This document shows positions 15,770-24,827 of a stretch of 64,000 nt of DNA, one piece after another. The position numbers and the translations under genes are program-made. Under the pieces are notes generated by a model. That model made no database searches and was not told the origin of the DNA. It saw only the letters and a program-made list of their open reading frames with translations. Each line of letters starts with the position of its first letter. Within the stretch, counting starts at the first letter, position 1. The DNA comes from Halalkalibacter alkalisediminis (lineage in GTDB: Bacteria > Bacillota > Bacilli > Bacillales > Bacillaceae_D): contig NZ_JAQQWT010000001.1 of the NCBI RefSeq assembly GCF_028610705.1, positions 62,001 to 126,000 on the forward strand, given 5' to 3'.

Positions 15770-16561
15770 ATGAAACTACTAACTTTAAATTGTCACGCTT
15801 GGCAGGAAACGAACCAATTAGACAAAATCAAAAGTTTAGCGGAAACTATAAAAGATAATGACTATGATGTGATTGCTCTTCAAGAAGTAAGTCAGTCCAT
15901 TATGGAAAAAACGGTTATTGGCAATATGAAAAAAGATAATTACCTCGTTATATTGTTGAAGGAATTGAAAGAACTTGGTGTGGAAGATTATAACTATTTC
16001 TGGGATTTTGCTCATATTGGATTTGATGTTTATGAAGAAGGGCTTGCTATTTTAACGAAATGTAAAATTGAAAAAAAACATGCATTCTCCATTACTCAAT
16101 CGACGGATCCGGAAAGTTGGAAAACGAGAAAAATTGTTGGGATAACGATTGAATATAAAAATAAACCGATCTCTTTCTATTCATGTCATCTCGGTTGGTG
16201 GGGAGATGAAGACGAACCATATGACAAGCAGGTAGACACGTTATACTCGTATGTTCAAGAAAATGAGAAGTTTTTCTTAATGGGTGATTTTAATAATGAT
16301 GCCTCTGTCAAAGAAGAAGGTTATGATTATTTACTGAGCAAAGGATTTTACGATACGTATCATTTAGCCGTTGAAAAAGACATAGGAACTACGGTTGAAG
16401 GAAAGATCACCGGTTGGGACGAGAACAAAGAAGATCTTCGGATTGATTATATCTTCACTAATTCAACGATACTAGTGAAGAAATCAAACGTCATATTTAA
16501 TGGAGAAAATCAACCCGTTATCTCTGATCATTTTGGCTTGGAAGTAGATCTCGCTTTGTAA
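15770..16561 (+). CDS. Endonuclease/exonuclease/phosphatase (EEP) domain protein in a PTS operon
   Basis: A 263-residue protein that is essentially one EEP (DNase I-like) domain. The metal and catalytic residues are all visible: Asn in LTLNCHAWQ, Glu in IALQEVSQS, His in CHLGWWGD, Asp-Asn in MGDFNNDAS, and the SDHFGLEV terminus preceded by DLRIDYIF. The superfamily includes nucleases, inositol phosphatases, sphingomyelinases and other phosphodiesterases. No signal peptide is present, so it works in the cytoplasm. It starts 3 nt after the PTS gene, so the two are co-translated, and it may act on the phosphorylated import product or a phosphodiester derivative. That role is inference; substrate unknown. 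Confidence 0.85.
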   Translation: MKLLTLNCHAWQETNQLDKIKSLAETIKDNDYDVIALQEVSQSIMEKTVIGNMKKDNYLVILLKELKELGVEDYNYFWDFAHIGFDVYEEGLAILTKCKIEKKHAFSITQSTDPESWKTRKIVGITIEYKNKPISFYSCHLGWWGDEDEPYDKQVDTLYSYVQENEKFFLMGDFNNDASVKEEGYDYLLSKGFYDTYHLAVEKDIGTTVEGKITGWDENKEDLRIDYIFTNSTILVKKSNVIFNGENQPVISDHFGLEVDLAL

Positions 16562-16628
16562 TATGGTGATCAAAAGACATGTGGGGAACTAAATCGGAAC
16601 AAAAATTCAGAGGAAACTGCCATGCTCA

Positions 16629-16683
16629 TAGCTAAGAGGATGATTAAAAAGGGAAAAACACCTTCTAGTCATCCTCTTTAAGC
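16629..16683 (+). repeat. Intercistronic hairpin before the sucrase gene
   Basis: TAAGAGGATGA (16633-16643) pairs with TCATCCTCTTTA (16669-16680) with one bulged base, and the flanking AGCT bases extend the stem. No T run follows, so it may stabilise or separate mRNA segments rather than end transcription. Confidence 0.55.
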
Positions 16684-16719
16684 TAAATTAAAGACCAAAA
16701 CTTCTAGGGAGGAAAGTAT

Positions 16720-18204
16720 ATGATCACTCATCAAACTGAGCTTGAAAAAGCCAATATTGAAATCAATAAATTAAAAGAACGTGTAAGTCAGCACCAGTGG
16801 AATCTTCATTATCATGTAATGCCACAGGCTAATTGGATGAATGATCCGAATGGATTTTCTTTTTATAAAGGTGAGTATCACTTGTTTTACCAACATCATC
16901 CTTTTAATTCGAAATGGGGTCCGATGTACTGGGGCCATGTAAAAAGTAAAGATCTTGTTCATTGGGAACACTTACCTATTGCTTTGGCACCTAGTGAAGA
17001 CTACGACAAAGATGGCTGTTTTTCCGGTAGCGCGATTGAAAAAGATGGAAAATTGTATTTAATGTACACAGGGAATGTTTGGATTGACGGTAAATTAGAT
17101 GAAGACTTAAAACAAGTTCAAGCTTTAGCTGTGAGTGATGATGGAATTCACTTTGAGAAATTAAAAGAAAATCCAGTGATTTCAGTACCTCCAAAAGGAG
17201 ACGTCAATACGTTTCATTTCCGTGACCCAAAAATTTGGAAGCATAACGACCATTACTATTGTGTGTTAGGTTCGAAAACAAAAGCGAACAAAGGGCAAGT
17301 ATTATTGTACCGTTCAGAAAATCTAATTAATTGGGATTTCATCTCTGTTATGGCAAAAGGGGAAGGGAATTTTGGATTTATGTGGGAGTGTCCTGACCTC
17401 TTCGAACTTGATGGCAATGAAGTATTAGTTATGTCACCTCAAGGGATGAATCCAGAAGCGAATAACTATCATAATCTTCATCAGGCTGGTTATGTGGTTG
17501 GACAGTTAGATTATCAAACAGGAGAATTAAAGCATGAATCATTCCACCTGCTTGATAATGGCTTTGATTTTTACGCGCCCCAAACCATGCTGGATGATAA
17601 AGGAAGACGTATTTTAATAGCATGGATGGATATGTGGGAAAATGATATGCCTACACAAGAGTTTAATTACGCTGGTGCAATGACCATTCCAAGAGTTGTT
17701 ACATTGCAGGATGGTCAGTTATTTACAAACCCGGCTCCGGAGTTAATGAAGCTTCGCGGGGAAGAGGTTCAGTACAAAGGTGAAATCGTTGAAACTGATA
17801 AGAGATTAGATGGCATTCAAGGTGATTGCATTGAACTAAAGATTGTAATCGAATTTCAAGATGCAATTGAATTCGGCTTGAAGCTGAGAGTAGATGAGGC
17901 TACTGGTCAAGAAACGGTATTACGTTTTGATCGACAAGGGGGAACTGTTTCTCTTGATAGAAACCAGTCAGGGAACGGTCCTAGTGGTGTACGAACAACT
18001 GAAGTGGATATGACCAAGGGAAAAGTTCATCTGCACGTGTTTATCGATAAGTCATCGGTCGAAGTGTTCATTAACGAAGGTGAAAAAGTAATGACGGCAC
18101 GAATTTATCCGTCTGAACAGGCAAAAGAAATCTTGTTTTTTACCGATATATCAATGAAAATAGAGAGTTTAAGTAAGTGGGATTTGAAACGAGCGATAAA
18201 GTAG
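16720..18204 (+). CDS. scrB: Sucrose-6-phosphate hydrolase (GH32)
   Basis: A 494-residue GH32 enzyme: five-bladed propeller followed by a beta-sandwich. The three acidic residues are in their usual contexts: nucleophile Asp in ANWMNDPNGF, transition-state Asp in FHFRDPKIW, acid/base Glu in FMWECPDLF. Length and lack of a signal peptide match cytoplasmic sucrose-6-phosphate hydrolases (ScrB/SacA) rather than secreted levanases. It would split sucrose-6-phosphate into glucose-6-phosphate and fructose. It is the third gene of the PTS group, 158 nt after the EEP gene with a hairpin between. If the PTS imports another beta-fructofuranoside, that would be the substrate instead. Confidence 0.88.
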   Translation: MITHQTELEKANIEINKLKERVSQHQWNLHYHVMPQANWMNDPNGFSFYKGEYHLFYQHHPFNSKWGPMYWGHVKSKDLVHWEHLPIALAPSEDYDKDGCFSGSAIEKDGKLYLMYTGNVWIDGKLDEDLKQVQALAVSDDGIHFEKLKENPVISVPPKGDVNTFHFRDPKIWKHNDHYYCVLGSKTKANKGQVLLYRSENLINWDFISVMAKGEGNFGFMWECPDLFELDGNEVLVMSPQGMNPEANNYHNLHQAGYVVGQLDYQTGELKHESFHLLDNGFDFYAPQTMLDDKGRRILIAWMDMWENDMPTQEFNYAGAMTIPRVVTLQDGQLFTNPAPELMKLRGEEVQYKGEIVETDKRLDGIQGDCIELKIVIEFQDAIEFGLKLRVDEATGQETVLRFDRQGGTVSLDRNQSGNGPSGVRTTEVDMTKGKVHLHVFIDKSSVEVFINEGEKVMTARIYPSEQAKEILFFTDISMKIESLSKWDLKRAIK

Positions 18205-18249
18205 ATAAAATGTAGTTGAATAGCATTATTTTACATGAAAATGAAGGAA

Positions 18250-18285
18250 AGAGGACTACATCATGATGATATAGTCCTCTTTTTG
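18250..18285 (+). terminator. Terminator after scrB
   Basis: AGAGGACTA and TAGTCCTCT enclose an inner TCATGATGA palindrome, followed by TTTTTG. Confidence 0.85.
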
Positions 18286-18385
18286 TTAATATTAATGCAT
18301 GGAGGCGCTTACCTAAAGAGAGGAAACAGAGGTTCGGATTTGGTACTAAATTTAATCACGATGAAGTTATATTAGCGAAAAAAGT

Positions 18386-19768
18386 TCAGGCATGCTGTTT
18401 CTTCTCTTTTTCTTTTACAAAGGACATACTTTGCCATTTACGACTCCGCCAACGCCATAGCATTATAAGACCACGGAGCCACTCGTCAAGAATAAAGGCA
18501 ATCCAAATCCCTACTAAACCTAAGCCGAAATAGATACCAAGAGTGTATGAGACTGTAACCGCAACACCCCACATCGAGAGTATACCCAAATAAACGGGGA
18601 ATCGTACATCCCCTGCTGCTCGTAAACAATTAATTACAACAAGGTTAAAGGCTCGCCCTGGTTCTAATACAATGGTAAGCAATAATAATAGACTTCCTGT
18701 AGCGATAATCTCTTGATTAGATGTAAAAATCGAAAATAATAAATTGCTAAACAGGTAGAAGATTATACCCATTGCCAAAGAGACTGTTATCGCTATTTTT
18801 AAACTTCTAATACAGCGACTGTAAGCTTCTTCTAACTTTTTCGCCCCAACTTGGTGTCCAACTAATATTTGTGTGCCTTGTCCGATTGCTACGGAAAATA
18901 GGAGTACGAGCATCATAATATTTTGAGCATACACTTTTGTCGTTAAAGCCTCGGTCCCAATAGAGGCAATAAAGTAAGTCATTACCAGTTGGGACGTGGT
19001 ATAAGAAAGGTGTTCACCTGCTGTTGGAATTCCAATTTTCAGTAGAGACTTCACTTCATATTTAGGAAATGTTCGTAAAAAAGAGAAATGTAAATTTCCA
19101 TCTAATCGCTTATAAAGAAGATAAAGAAGGACAATAACGCCTATCGAGCGACTTATAATTGTTGCGATTGCAACACCGGTTACTCCTAAAGTAGGAAACC
19201 CAAATGCTCCAAAAATAAATAAGTAATTACCAACAATATTAAAAATATTCATGCCGATCGTGACATACATCGCATCTTTTGTGAATCCGTGGCTACGGAT
19301 CACGGCACCGATTGTCATAATTAGCGCTTGAATAAAGGAAAATCCACCGACAACTTGTAAATAAATAACCGCATCAGCCATGAGTTCAGGAGGCAAATTC
19401 ATCATTCGCAAAAGCGGTTCACTGAAAATAAGAAGGATGATACTTAATAAAAGTCCAATTGCAATGTTGGCAAAAATAGACACAATAGCAAATCGGATGG
19501 CTTTCTCTTCATCTTCTGCACCTAAATATTGGGCAACAAGAATACTCGTACCTGTAGCGATAAAACCAAACATAACAATAATGACCATTAATAGTTGGTT
19601 AGAAACGCCAACAGCTGCTACGGCATCATCGGAATATTGACTTAACATCAGTGTATCTGCATTTCCCATAATCATATGAAGCATGATCTCAATAAAAATG
19701 GGCCAAGTAATGGCAAAAAGCGTTAATTTTTGCTTTGATTGTTTCTCTGTATTATGTATAACGCTCAT
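18386..19768 (-). CDS. MATE-family multidrug/sodium exporter
   Basis: A 460-residue protein with twelve hydrophobic segments in two similar halves, the layout of MATE (NorM/DinF) exporters. Typical pieces are NADTLMLSQYSDDAVAAVGVSNQL near the N-terminus, GTSILVAQYLGA, and in the second half IGQGTQILVGHQVGAKK. Such pumps export cationic compounds in exchange for sodium or protons. It is on the minus strand after nplT, separated from it by a small hairpin with a T run, so it may be only partly co-transcribed. Substrate cannot be predicted. Confidence 0.9.
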   Translation of the reverse strand: MSVIHNTEKQSKQKLTLFAITWPIFIEIMLHMIMGNADTLMLSQYSDDAVAAVGVSNQLLMVIIVMFGFIATGTSILVAQYLGAEDEEKAIRFAIVSIFANIAIGLLLSIILLIFSEPLLRMMNLPPELMADAVIYLQVVGGFSFIQALIMTIGAVIRSHGFTKDAMYVTIGMNIFNIVGNYLFIFGAFGFPTLGVTGVAIATIISRSIGVIVLLYLLYKRLDGNLHFSFLRTFPKYEVKSLLKIGIPTAGEHLSYTTSQLVMTYFIASIGTEALTTKVYAQNIMMLVLLFSVAIGQGTQILVGHQVGAKKLEEAYSRCIRSLKIAITVSLAMGIIFYLFSNLLFSIFTSNQEIIATGSLLLLLTIVLEPGRAFNLVVINCLRAAGDVRFPVYLGILSMWGVAVTVSYTLGIYFGLGLVGIWIAFILDEWLRGLIMLWRWRSRKWQSMSFVKEKEKKQHA

Positions 19769-19779
19769 CCCCTTATGAC

Positions 19780-19804
19780 TACTAAAACTCCTCTAGTTAG
19801 GAGT
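19780..19804 (-). terminator. Terminator between nplT and the MATE gene (minus strand)
   Basis: ACTCCT (19787-19792) and AGGAGT (19799-19804) form a 6-bp stem; on the minus strand it is followed by TTTTAGTAG. Readthrough into the MATE gene is possible. Confidence 0.6.
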
Positions 19805-19812
19805 CTTTTACA

Positions 19813-21573
19813 TTAATTTAAAAGCTTAACGATACAAAAACCATAAGCTTTCATGCGGATTGTATGAGCTAACGACTTTTTTTCATCATTCCATAAATTG
19901 ACGACTTGTTTCTGTTGATAAGCTATAGGAACGTTTACATCTTTATTGATGTCATTGTTATTTATAAAAATCAGTATTTCATTATCATCATCCTTTTTAC
20001 GATAAATGATGGTGTTTTCTTCATTTGATGCTTCTAAAAAGGCGAAATTTTTATCGGAGCGCAGTAATTTCTGTTGATTACGCAATGATATAAGCTTCTG
20101 GGTGAAAGAGAACATCTCTAAGTCTTGTTCTTCTTTGTTCCAAATCATACACTTTCTACAACCGGGATCTTGGTCTCCAGTCATCGAAATTTCATCTCCG
20201 TAATATATACAGGGTGTTCCGGCCATTGTAAATTGAACAAGCATTTGCAATTGTACTTTTTCTTTATTATTCTGACTTATTGTTAAGATACGTGGGGTAT
20301 CATGACTTCCTAGTAAGTTAAACTGAACGTTGTTAACCGTCTCAGGATAAAGATTCCTTATTGATGTTAGCGTATTGGCAAACTGAGAAGTACTTAAGGT
20401 TGCTTTAGCAAAGTATTCCGTGATTGCTGTTGTTAATGGGTAATTCATCACGGCATCAAATTGATCCCCTTGTAACCATGGCATAGAGTCGTGCCAGATC
20501 TCCCCTAGAATATAAGCATCGGATTTCACTTTTTTAACGGCTCTGCGAAACTCTCTCCAAAACGCGTGGTCAACTTCATTTGCAACGTCTAAACGCCAGC
20601 CATCAATATCAAACTCCTCAATCCAATAACGCGCTACATTTAATAGGTATTTTTTCACTTCTTCATTTTCAGTATTTAATTTAGGCATGGAAGGTACATA
20701 TGCAAAAGTATCATAATTACCTGGCTCTTCGGGTTTTATCGGAAATTGATGTAAGTGGAACCAGTCTTTATAGCGAGACTTTTCTCCTTTCTCTAACACA
20801 TCCTGAAACGGTCGCCAGTAAAATCCGCTATGATTAAATACTGCATCTAACATAACGCGAATGCCTTTTTTATGACATTCTTTTACGAGCTTCTTAAATG
20901 TTGTTTTATCGCCAAATTGCGGGTCAATTTCCATATAGTCAATCGTATCGTATTTATGGTTTGAATGCGCTTTAAAAATGGGAGTGAAATATAAACCGTT
21001 TATGCCGAGTTGCTCTAGGTAATCTAAGTGATCGATTACGCCCTGAAAATCTCCACCAAAATAGTTTGTCGGTGTTGGGGCAGTACTTCCCCAAGGGAGT
21101 GTTCCATTTGGGTTAATGGTCGAATCTCCATTAGCGAAACGCTCAGGGAAAATTTGATACCAGGTTGTATGATTGACCCATACTGGAGGAGTAAAAACGT
21201 CTATTCTATTTAAAAATGGAAAGCAGAAATAGAATCCGGATTCTTTTGGCTGTTCTTGATAAAACCCCTTTTCGGTAAAATAGAGAGTCTCTTTTTCATC
21301 TCTAAGCAAAAATCCGTACCGTAGCCGCCTGTGACTAGGTGTAATAGAAACGAGCCAATAATCGTGTAATCCATCGCTTCCGTTAAAAATCATATCTTTT
21401 TGTGTGGAAATCCAGCACTTTTCTTCCTGATTATAATCATAAGGATCTCCAAAAATGATGGTTACTTTATCAACGTCATTCATTTTCGTTTTAAGTCTTA
21501 GGTGAATGGTCCTTTCATCTATAGCGTAAGCAAATTCATTTTTCGGTCGATGATATATGGCTTCTTTTATCAT
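19813..21573 (-). CDS. nplT: Cyclomaltodextrinase / neopullulanase / maltogenic amylase (CBM34-GH13)
   Basis: A 586-residue GH13 enzyme with an N-terminal CBM34-like domain (about residues 1-120) and the catalytic barrel. Motifs are in order: GLYFTPIFKAHSNHKYDT, MLDAVFNHSG, the nucleophile in DGWRLDVANEVDHAFW, the acid Glu in ILGEIWHD and NLLGSHDTPR. It has no signal peptide, so it degrades imported cyclodextrins and maltodextrins in the cytoplasm. It is divergent from the malEFG operon across 477 nt, as in the maltodextrin locus of Bacillus subtilis. A promoter TTGACA-N17-TATCTT on the minus strand has a MalR-type operator touching its -35 box. The start follows AAAAAGGAGCC. Confidence 0.92.
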   Translation of the reverse strand: MIKEAIYHRPKNEFAYAIDERTIHLRLKTKMNDVDKVTIIFGDPYDYNQEEKCWISTQKDMIFNGSDGLHDYWLVSITPSHRRLRYGFLLRDEKETLYFTEKGFYQEQPKESGFYFCFPFLNRIDVFTPPVWVNHTTWYQIFPERFANGDSTINPNGTLPWGSTAPTPTNYFGGDFQGVIDHLDYLEQLGINGLYFTPIFKAHSNHKYDTIDYMEIDPQFGDKTTFKKLVKECHKKGIRVMLDAVFNHSGFYWRPFQDVLEKGEKSRYKDWFHLHQFPIKPEEPGNYDTFAYVPSMPKLNTENEEVKKYLLNVARYWIEEFDIDGWRLDVANEVDHAFWREFRRAVKKVKSDAYILGEIWHDSMPWLQGDQFDAVMNYPLTTAITEYFAKATLSTSQFANTLTSIRNLYPETVNNVQFNLLGSHDTPRILTISQNNKEKVQLQMLVQFTMAGTPCIYYGDEISMTGDQDPGCRKCMIWNKEEQDLEMFSFTQKLISLRNQQKLLRSDKNFAFLEASNEENTIIYRKKDDDNEILIFINNNDINKDVNVPIAYQQKQVVNLWNDEKKSLAHTIRMKAYGFCIVKLLN

Positions 21574-21654
21574 TATAAGGGGCTCCTTTTTGGGTAATAG
21601 TATGGGCGAAATTTAACCAGCAGTGTTGTATCTAGTTTATCGATGTCGTAAACC

Positions 21655-21693
21655 AAGATACTAACTTTTCAAAATATTGTCAAGCGTTTGCGC
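21655..21693 (-). promoter_or_regulatory. nplT promoter with MalR-type operator
   Basis: On the minus strand TTGACA (21683-21678) and TATCTT (21660-21655) are spaced by 17 nt. CAAGCGTTTGCGC (21681-21693, plus strand) overlaps the -35 box and matches the GCGCAAACG half of the operators at malE and malL. Confidence 0.75.
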
Positions 21694-21773
21694 AGTAGTG
21701 CGTATTTATTTGTATTTAGGTACATAAAAATAGAAGTTCATGATAAAGATAAAAATTATTTTTCAAAAAGGTA

Positions 21774-21802
21774 TTGTCAATAAAGAGCAGGAATCGTATA
21801 AT
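21774..21802 (+). promoter_or_regulatory. malEFG promoter
   Basis: TTGTCA (21774-21779), 17 nt, TATAAT (21797-21802): a near-consensus sigma-A promoter about 250 nt before malE. Confidence 0.78.
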
Positions 21803-21814
21803 AAAGCCATGAGT

Positions 21815-21828
21815 TGCAACCGTTTTCA
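21815..21828 (+). promoter_or_regulatory. cre-like CcpA site downstream of the malEFG promoter
   Basis: TGCAACCGTTTTCA differs from TGWAANCGNTNWCA at one position. It lies just after the start point, where bound CcpA would block transcription when glucose is present. Confidence 0.6.
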
Positions 21829-21869
21829 CTTTCTGTATAAAATGGGTGTTTTTTTTTAGAAATATTTAT

Positions 21870-21883
21870 GCAAGCGATTGCGC
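21870..21883. promoter_or_regulatory. MalR-type operator in the malE leader
   Basis: GCAAGCGATTGCGC differs by one base from the corresponding part of the malL operator GCGCAAACGATTGCGC. It lies about 75 nt after the -10 box. Confidence 0.7.
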
Positions 21884-22050
21884 TATTTGCACAAAAAGTT
21901 TCAGTGCTTTGCACTCGTAGCTTTTTAATATTAAGCGAATAGGGAAATTTAAGTCGCTAATATTAAGAGGAGGTGGGCAGACGACCTTATAAAGAATTTT
22001 TAATCATATTAAGTTAGCTATTTAAAATAAGAATTTGGGGGTTTTGTAGA

Positions 22051-23352
22051 ATGTTTAAAAAATCATTTTTGTTAACATTGGTCTTACTGCTATCAATTTC
22101 ATTGTTATTAGTAGCTTGTGGCAAAACAGCTGAAGATACTCCAGAAGAAACAGCGCCAGCGGAAGATGGTGTTGGTGAAGAAGCAGTAGATTATGAAGTT
22201 GTTCCTGAAGAAGGTGCCGAACTATTACTTTGGAGTGACGGTGATCAGCAACTAGAATGGGCTCAGCTTATGGCTGAGAAATTTGAAGCTGAATATGGAA
22301 TTCCGGTTCAAGTAGAAGAAGTAAACCAAGAGGATGCACCAGAGCGTTTGGCGACGGATGGACCTCAAGGATTAGCAGGTGACGTCTTTGCTTCTACACA
22401 TGATCGTATTGGACGTGCTATTTCTGCTGGGTTAGTACTTGAGAACTTCTGGCCAGAACAATACAAAGAAGAGTTTATGGAAGCTGCAATTACTGCAACC
22501 TCATTTGACGATGAGCTTTACGGGTATCCAAGTGGTATTGAAACGTATGCACTATACTACAACACTGATTTAGTTGAAGAAGCACCTGAAACAATGGATC
22601 AATTGTTTGAGATTGCGAACGATCTAACTGAAGGTAAACAATATGGAATTATGATGGAACCTCAAAACCTGTATTTCTTGTATGGTTTCCTTGGTGGTTA
22701 TGGCGGTTATGTATTTGGTGACGAAGGTACAAATCCAGAAGATATCGGACTAAATAATGAAGGTGCTGTTCAAGGTACACAAGATGTATTAGTAAGAATG
22801 CGTGATGAGATTTTACCAGGAATGGCTAATGAAGACATCACTTATGATGTTAGAACTGCTTTATTTGAAGAAGGTAATTTAGCATTTGATATTAACGGTC
22901 CTTGGGCTGTTCGCGGTTATGAGCAAGCAGGGGTAAACTTTAATGTTGCACCACTTCCGGTGCTAGCAAATGGTGAAAATCCAACAAGTTTCTCTGGTAC
23001 TCGTGGATTTTATGTAAATGCATATACAGAATACCCGGAAGCAGCATCATTACTTGCTCAATTTATTACGAATGAAGAAAACCTATTGTTATCTTATGAA
23101 ATTACAGGAGCTTTACCTCCGCGCTTTGCCTTAACGGAGCATGAAGATATTCAAAGCAACCCCATTTCAGTTGGTTTCTTAGAGCAAGCTACACATGCTG
23201 TTCCAATGCCAAATATTCCTGAAATGCCTCTTGTTTGGGAACCGATGGAAGCAGCATTTGCTGAGATTTGGAATCGCAATGCCGATGTTCAAGAATCTTT
23301 AGATCGTGCTGTTAATACAATTGAGACAGCTATAGCAGAACAACAACAATAA
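22051..23352 (+). CDS. malE: Maltodextrin-binding lipoprotein of ABC importer
   Basis: A 433-residue family 1 solute-binding protein. The signal peptide ends LLVACGK, giving a lipid-anchored Cys, followed by an acidic Glu/Pro linker. The body (ELLLWSDGDQQLEWAQLMAEKFEAEYGIPV, DVFASTHDRIGRAISAGLV, YGYPSGIETYALYYN, FDINGPWAVRGYEQAGVNFNVAPLP) matches MalE/MdxE proteins that capture linear maltodextrins. It heads a malEFG operon next to a neopullulanase and a MalR regulator, which supports the substrate call. The very acidic composition is common in alkaliphile exported proteins. Confidence 0.92.
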   Translation: MFKKSFLLTLVLLLSISLLLVACGKTAEDTPEETAPAEDGVGEEAVDYEVVPEEGAELLLWSDGDQQLEWAQLMAEKFEAEYGIPVQVEEVNQEDAPERLATDGPQGLAGDVFASTHDRIGRAISAGLVLENFWPEQYKEEFMEAAITATSFDDELYGYPSGIETYALYYNTDLVEEAPETMDQLFEIANDLTEGKQYGIMMEPQNLYFLYGFLGGYGGYVFGDEGTNPEDIGLNNEGAVQGTQDVLVRMRDEILPGMANEDITYDVRTALFEEGNLAFDINGPWAVRGYEQAGVNFNVAPLPVLANGENPTSFSGTRGFYVNAYTEYPEAASLLAQFITNEENLLLSYEITGALPPRFALTEHEDIQSNPISVGFLEQATHAVPMPNIPEMPLVWEPMEAAFAEIWNRNADVQESLDRAVNTIETAIAEQQQ

Positions 23353-23386
23353 TATTAAATTTGCTTTAGCGTTGTTAATTAATAAT

Positions 23387-23449
23387 AATGGGTCAGTGAG
23401 TGTGGTTTATCGGAAACATCCCCCTAAGCCACCTCACTGATTAACCATT
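23387..23449 (+). repeat. malE-malF intercistronic hairpin
   Basis: A long imperfect stem: AATGG..TCAGTGAG and GTGGTTTA on the left pair with TAAGCCAC, CTCACTGA and CCATT on the right. No T run follows. By analogy with other binding-protein operons it may keep malE mRNA stable and lower expression of the permease genes. Confidence 0.65.
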
Positions 23450-23489
23450 GTACATGACATTTATGTACAGGTAGAAGGGGGAAGGAATT

Positions 23490-24821
23490 ATGTCAAATAA
23501 TATAGAAACGCAAGCGTCCCATAAAGACAAAAGCCATAGCAAAATAGCAGCGTTGCTGTCTGTTTTCTTTATGGGACTTGGTCAGATTTACAACAAGCAA
23601 TATTGGAAAGGTTTAGTTTGGGCGTTGTTTGAACTCATTGTACTGATCTTCTTTGTCAAGCCAATAGTAAGTGGGTTGCACGGATTAATCACATTAGGCG
23701 AGACACCTCAAGTTAGACAAAGAGGACGTATCGTTGATCCTGGTGACCATTCTATTTTGTTAATGGCTGAAGGGCTTATGATGGTGATCGTTCTCATTGG
23801 TGTATTAGCCATTTATTACTTTAGTGTTCGTGATGCGTATCTTGTTGGAAAGCTGCGTGAACAAAGACAACCGATTATGGGCTTTAAACAGTCTGTTCGT
23901 AATGTCTGGGAAAATGGATATGCTTATATCTTAATTATTCCAACTGCAATATGTATGCTATTGTTAACTGTTTTTCCACTTGTTTTTACAGCTTTGATAG
24001 CTTTTACCAATTTTTCATCGCCTAATTATTTGCCTCCAAGGGCTTTAGTTGATTGGGTTGGGCTTGAGCAGTTCATTCGCTTATTCACAATGGAATCATG
24101 GAGAGGAACATTTCTTGGCGTTTTCTCTTGGACGTTTATTTGGGCTATATTATCTACACTACTTGTTGTTTTTGCGGGTCTTTTTGTTGCCGTTGTATTA
24201 TCGCAGAAGGTAGTGAAATACACAAAGTTTTGGAGAAACATTTACATTATTCCTTGGGCAATTCCAGGGTTTGTAAGTATCCTTATTTTTAGAAATATGT
24301 ATAATGGCCAGTTTGGGGTTATTAATGAAATGTTACGAACGGTTGGATTAAATCCAATTCCTTGGTTGTCAGATCCAATGTGGGCAAAGGTAGCCGTATT
24401 ATTGACAAACCTTTGGTTAGGTTTCCCTTTCTGGATGGCGTTATTTACAGCTGTTTTAACAACTATTAGTAAAGAGCTTTATGAAGCAGCTGAAGTGGAT
24501 GGAGCGAGCATTGTTCAACAGTTCCGTAAGATTACATTTCCGATCGTAATGGTAGCTGCTGTCCCTTTGATGGTTTTCACCTTCGCTTTTAATTTTAATC
24601 AGCTGACTTTTATCTATTTAATGACTGAGGGTGGACCAGCAAACGCGAACTATAACTATGCTGGTCATACAGATATCTTGTTATCCTGGATCTTTAAAAT
24701 GACATTAGATAATGGACAATATGCGATTGCCTCGGCTGTTGCTTTAGTGGTCTTCCTGATCATTGCTGGGTTTGCGTATTTCAATTTACGAAATACAAAA
24801 GCCTTGAAAGGAGACGTGTGA
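23490..24821 (+). CDS. malF: Maltodextrin ABC permease subunit MalF
   Basis: A 443-residue membrane protein. Before the permease core it has an extension of about 130 residues with a GLGQIYNKQYWKGL segment (a small membrane domain also seen in Bacillus MdxF), then the core with about six membrane spans. The cytoplasmic EAA loop that contacts the ATPase is ELYEAAEVDGASIVQQFRKITFPI. It pairs with MalG to form the channel. No ATPase gene is in the operon; MsmX, encoded at 47 kb, is the likely partner. The ATG follows GAAGGGGGAAGG. Confidence 0.93.
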   Translation: MSNNIETQASHKDKSHSKIAALLSVFFMGLGQIYNKQYWKGLVWALFELIVLIFFVKPIVSGLHGLITLGETPQVRQRGRIVDPGDHSILLMAEGLMMVIVLIGVLAIYYFSVRDAYLVGKLREQRQPIMGFKQSVRNVWENGYAYILIIPTAICMLLLTVFPLVFTALIAFTNFSSPNYLPPRALVDWVGLEQFIRLFTMESWRGTFLGVFSWTFIWAILSTLLVVFAGLFVAVVLSQKVVKYTKFWRNIYIIPWAIPGFVSILIFRNMYNGQFGVINEMLRTVGLNPIPWLSDPMWAKVAVLLTNLWLGFPFWMALFTAVLTTISKELYEAAEVDGASIVQQFRKITFPIVMVAAVPLMVFTFAFNFNQLTFIYLMTEGGPANANYNYAGHTDILLSWIFKMTLDNGQYAIASAVALVVFLIIAGFAYFNLRNTKALKGDV

Positions 24822-24827
24822 TAGAAC

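Larger units (their letters stand above)
21574..22050. other. Divergent control region between nplT and malEFG
   Basis: No gene is present in these 477 nt. It holds two divergent sigma-A promoters, two MalR-type operators and one cre-like site, listed separately. The stretch 21890-22040 forms the malE leader and ends with a GGGGG ribosome site. Confidence 0.8.
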
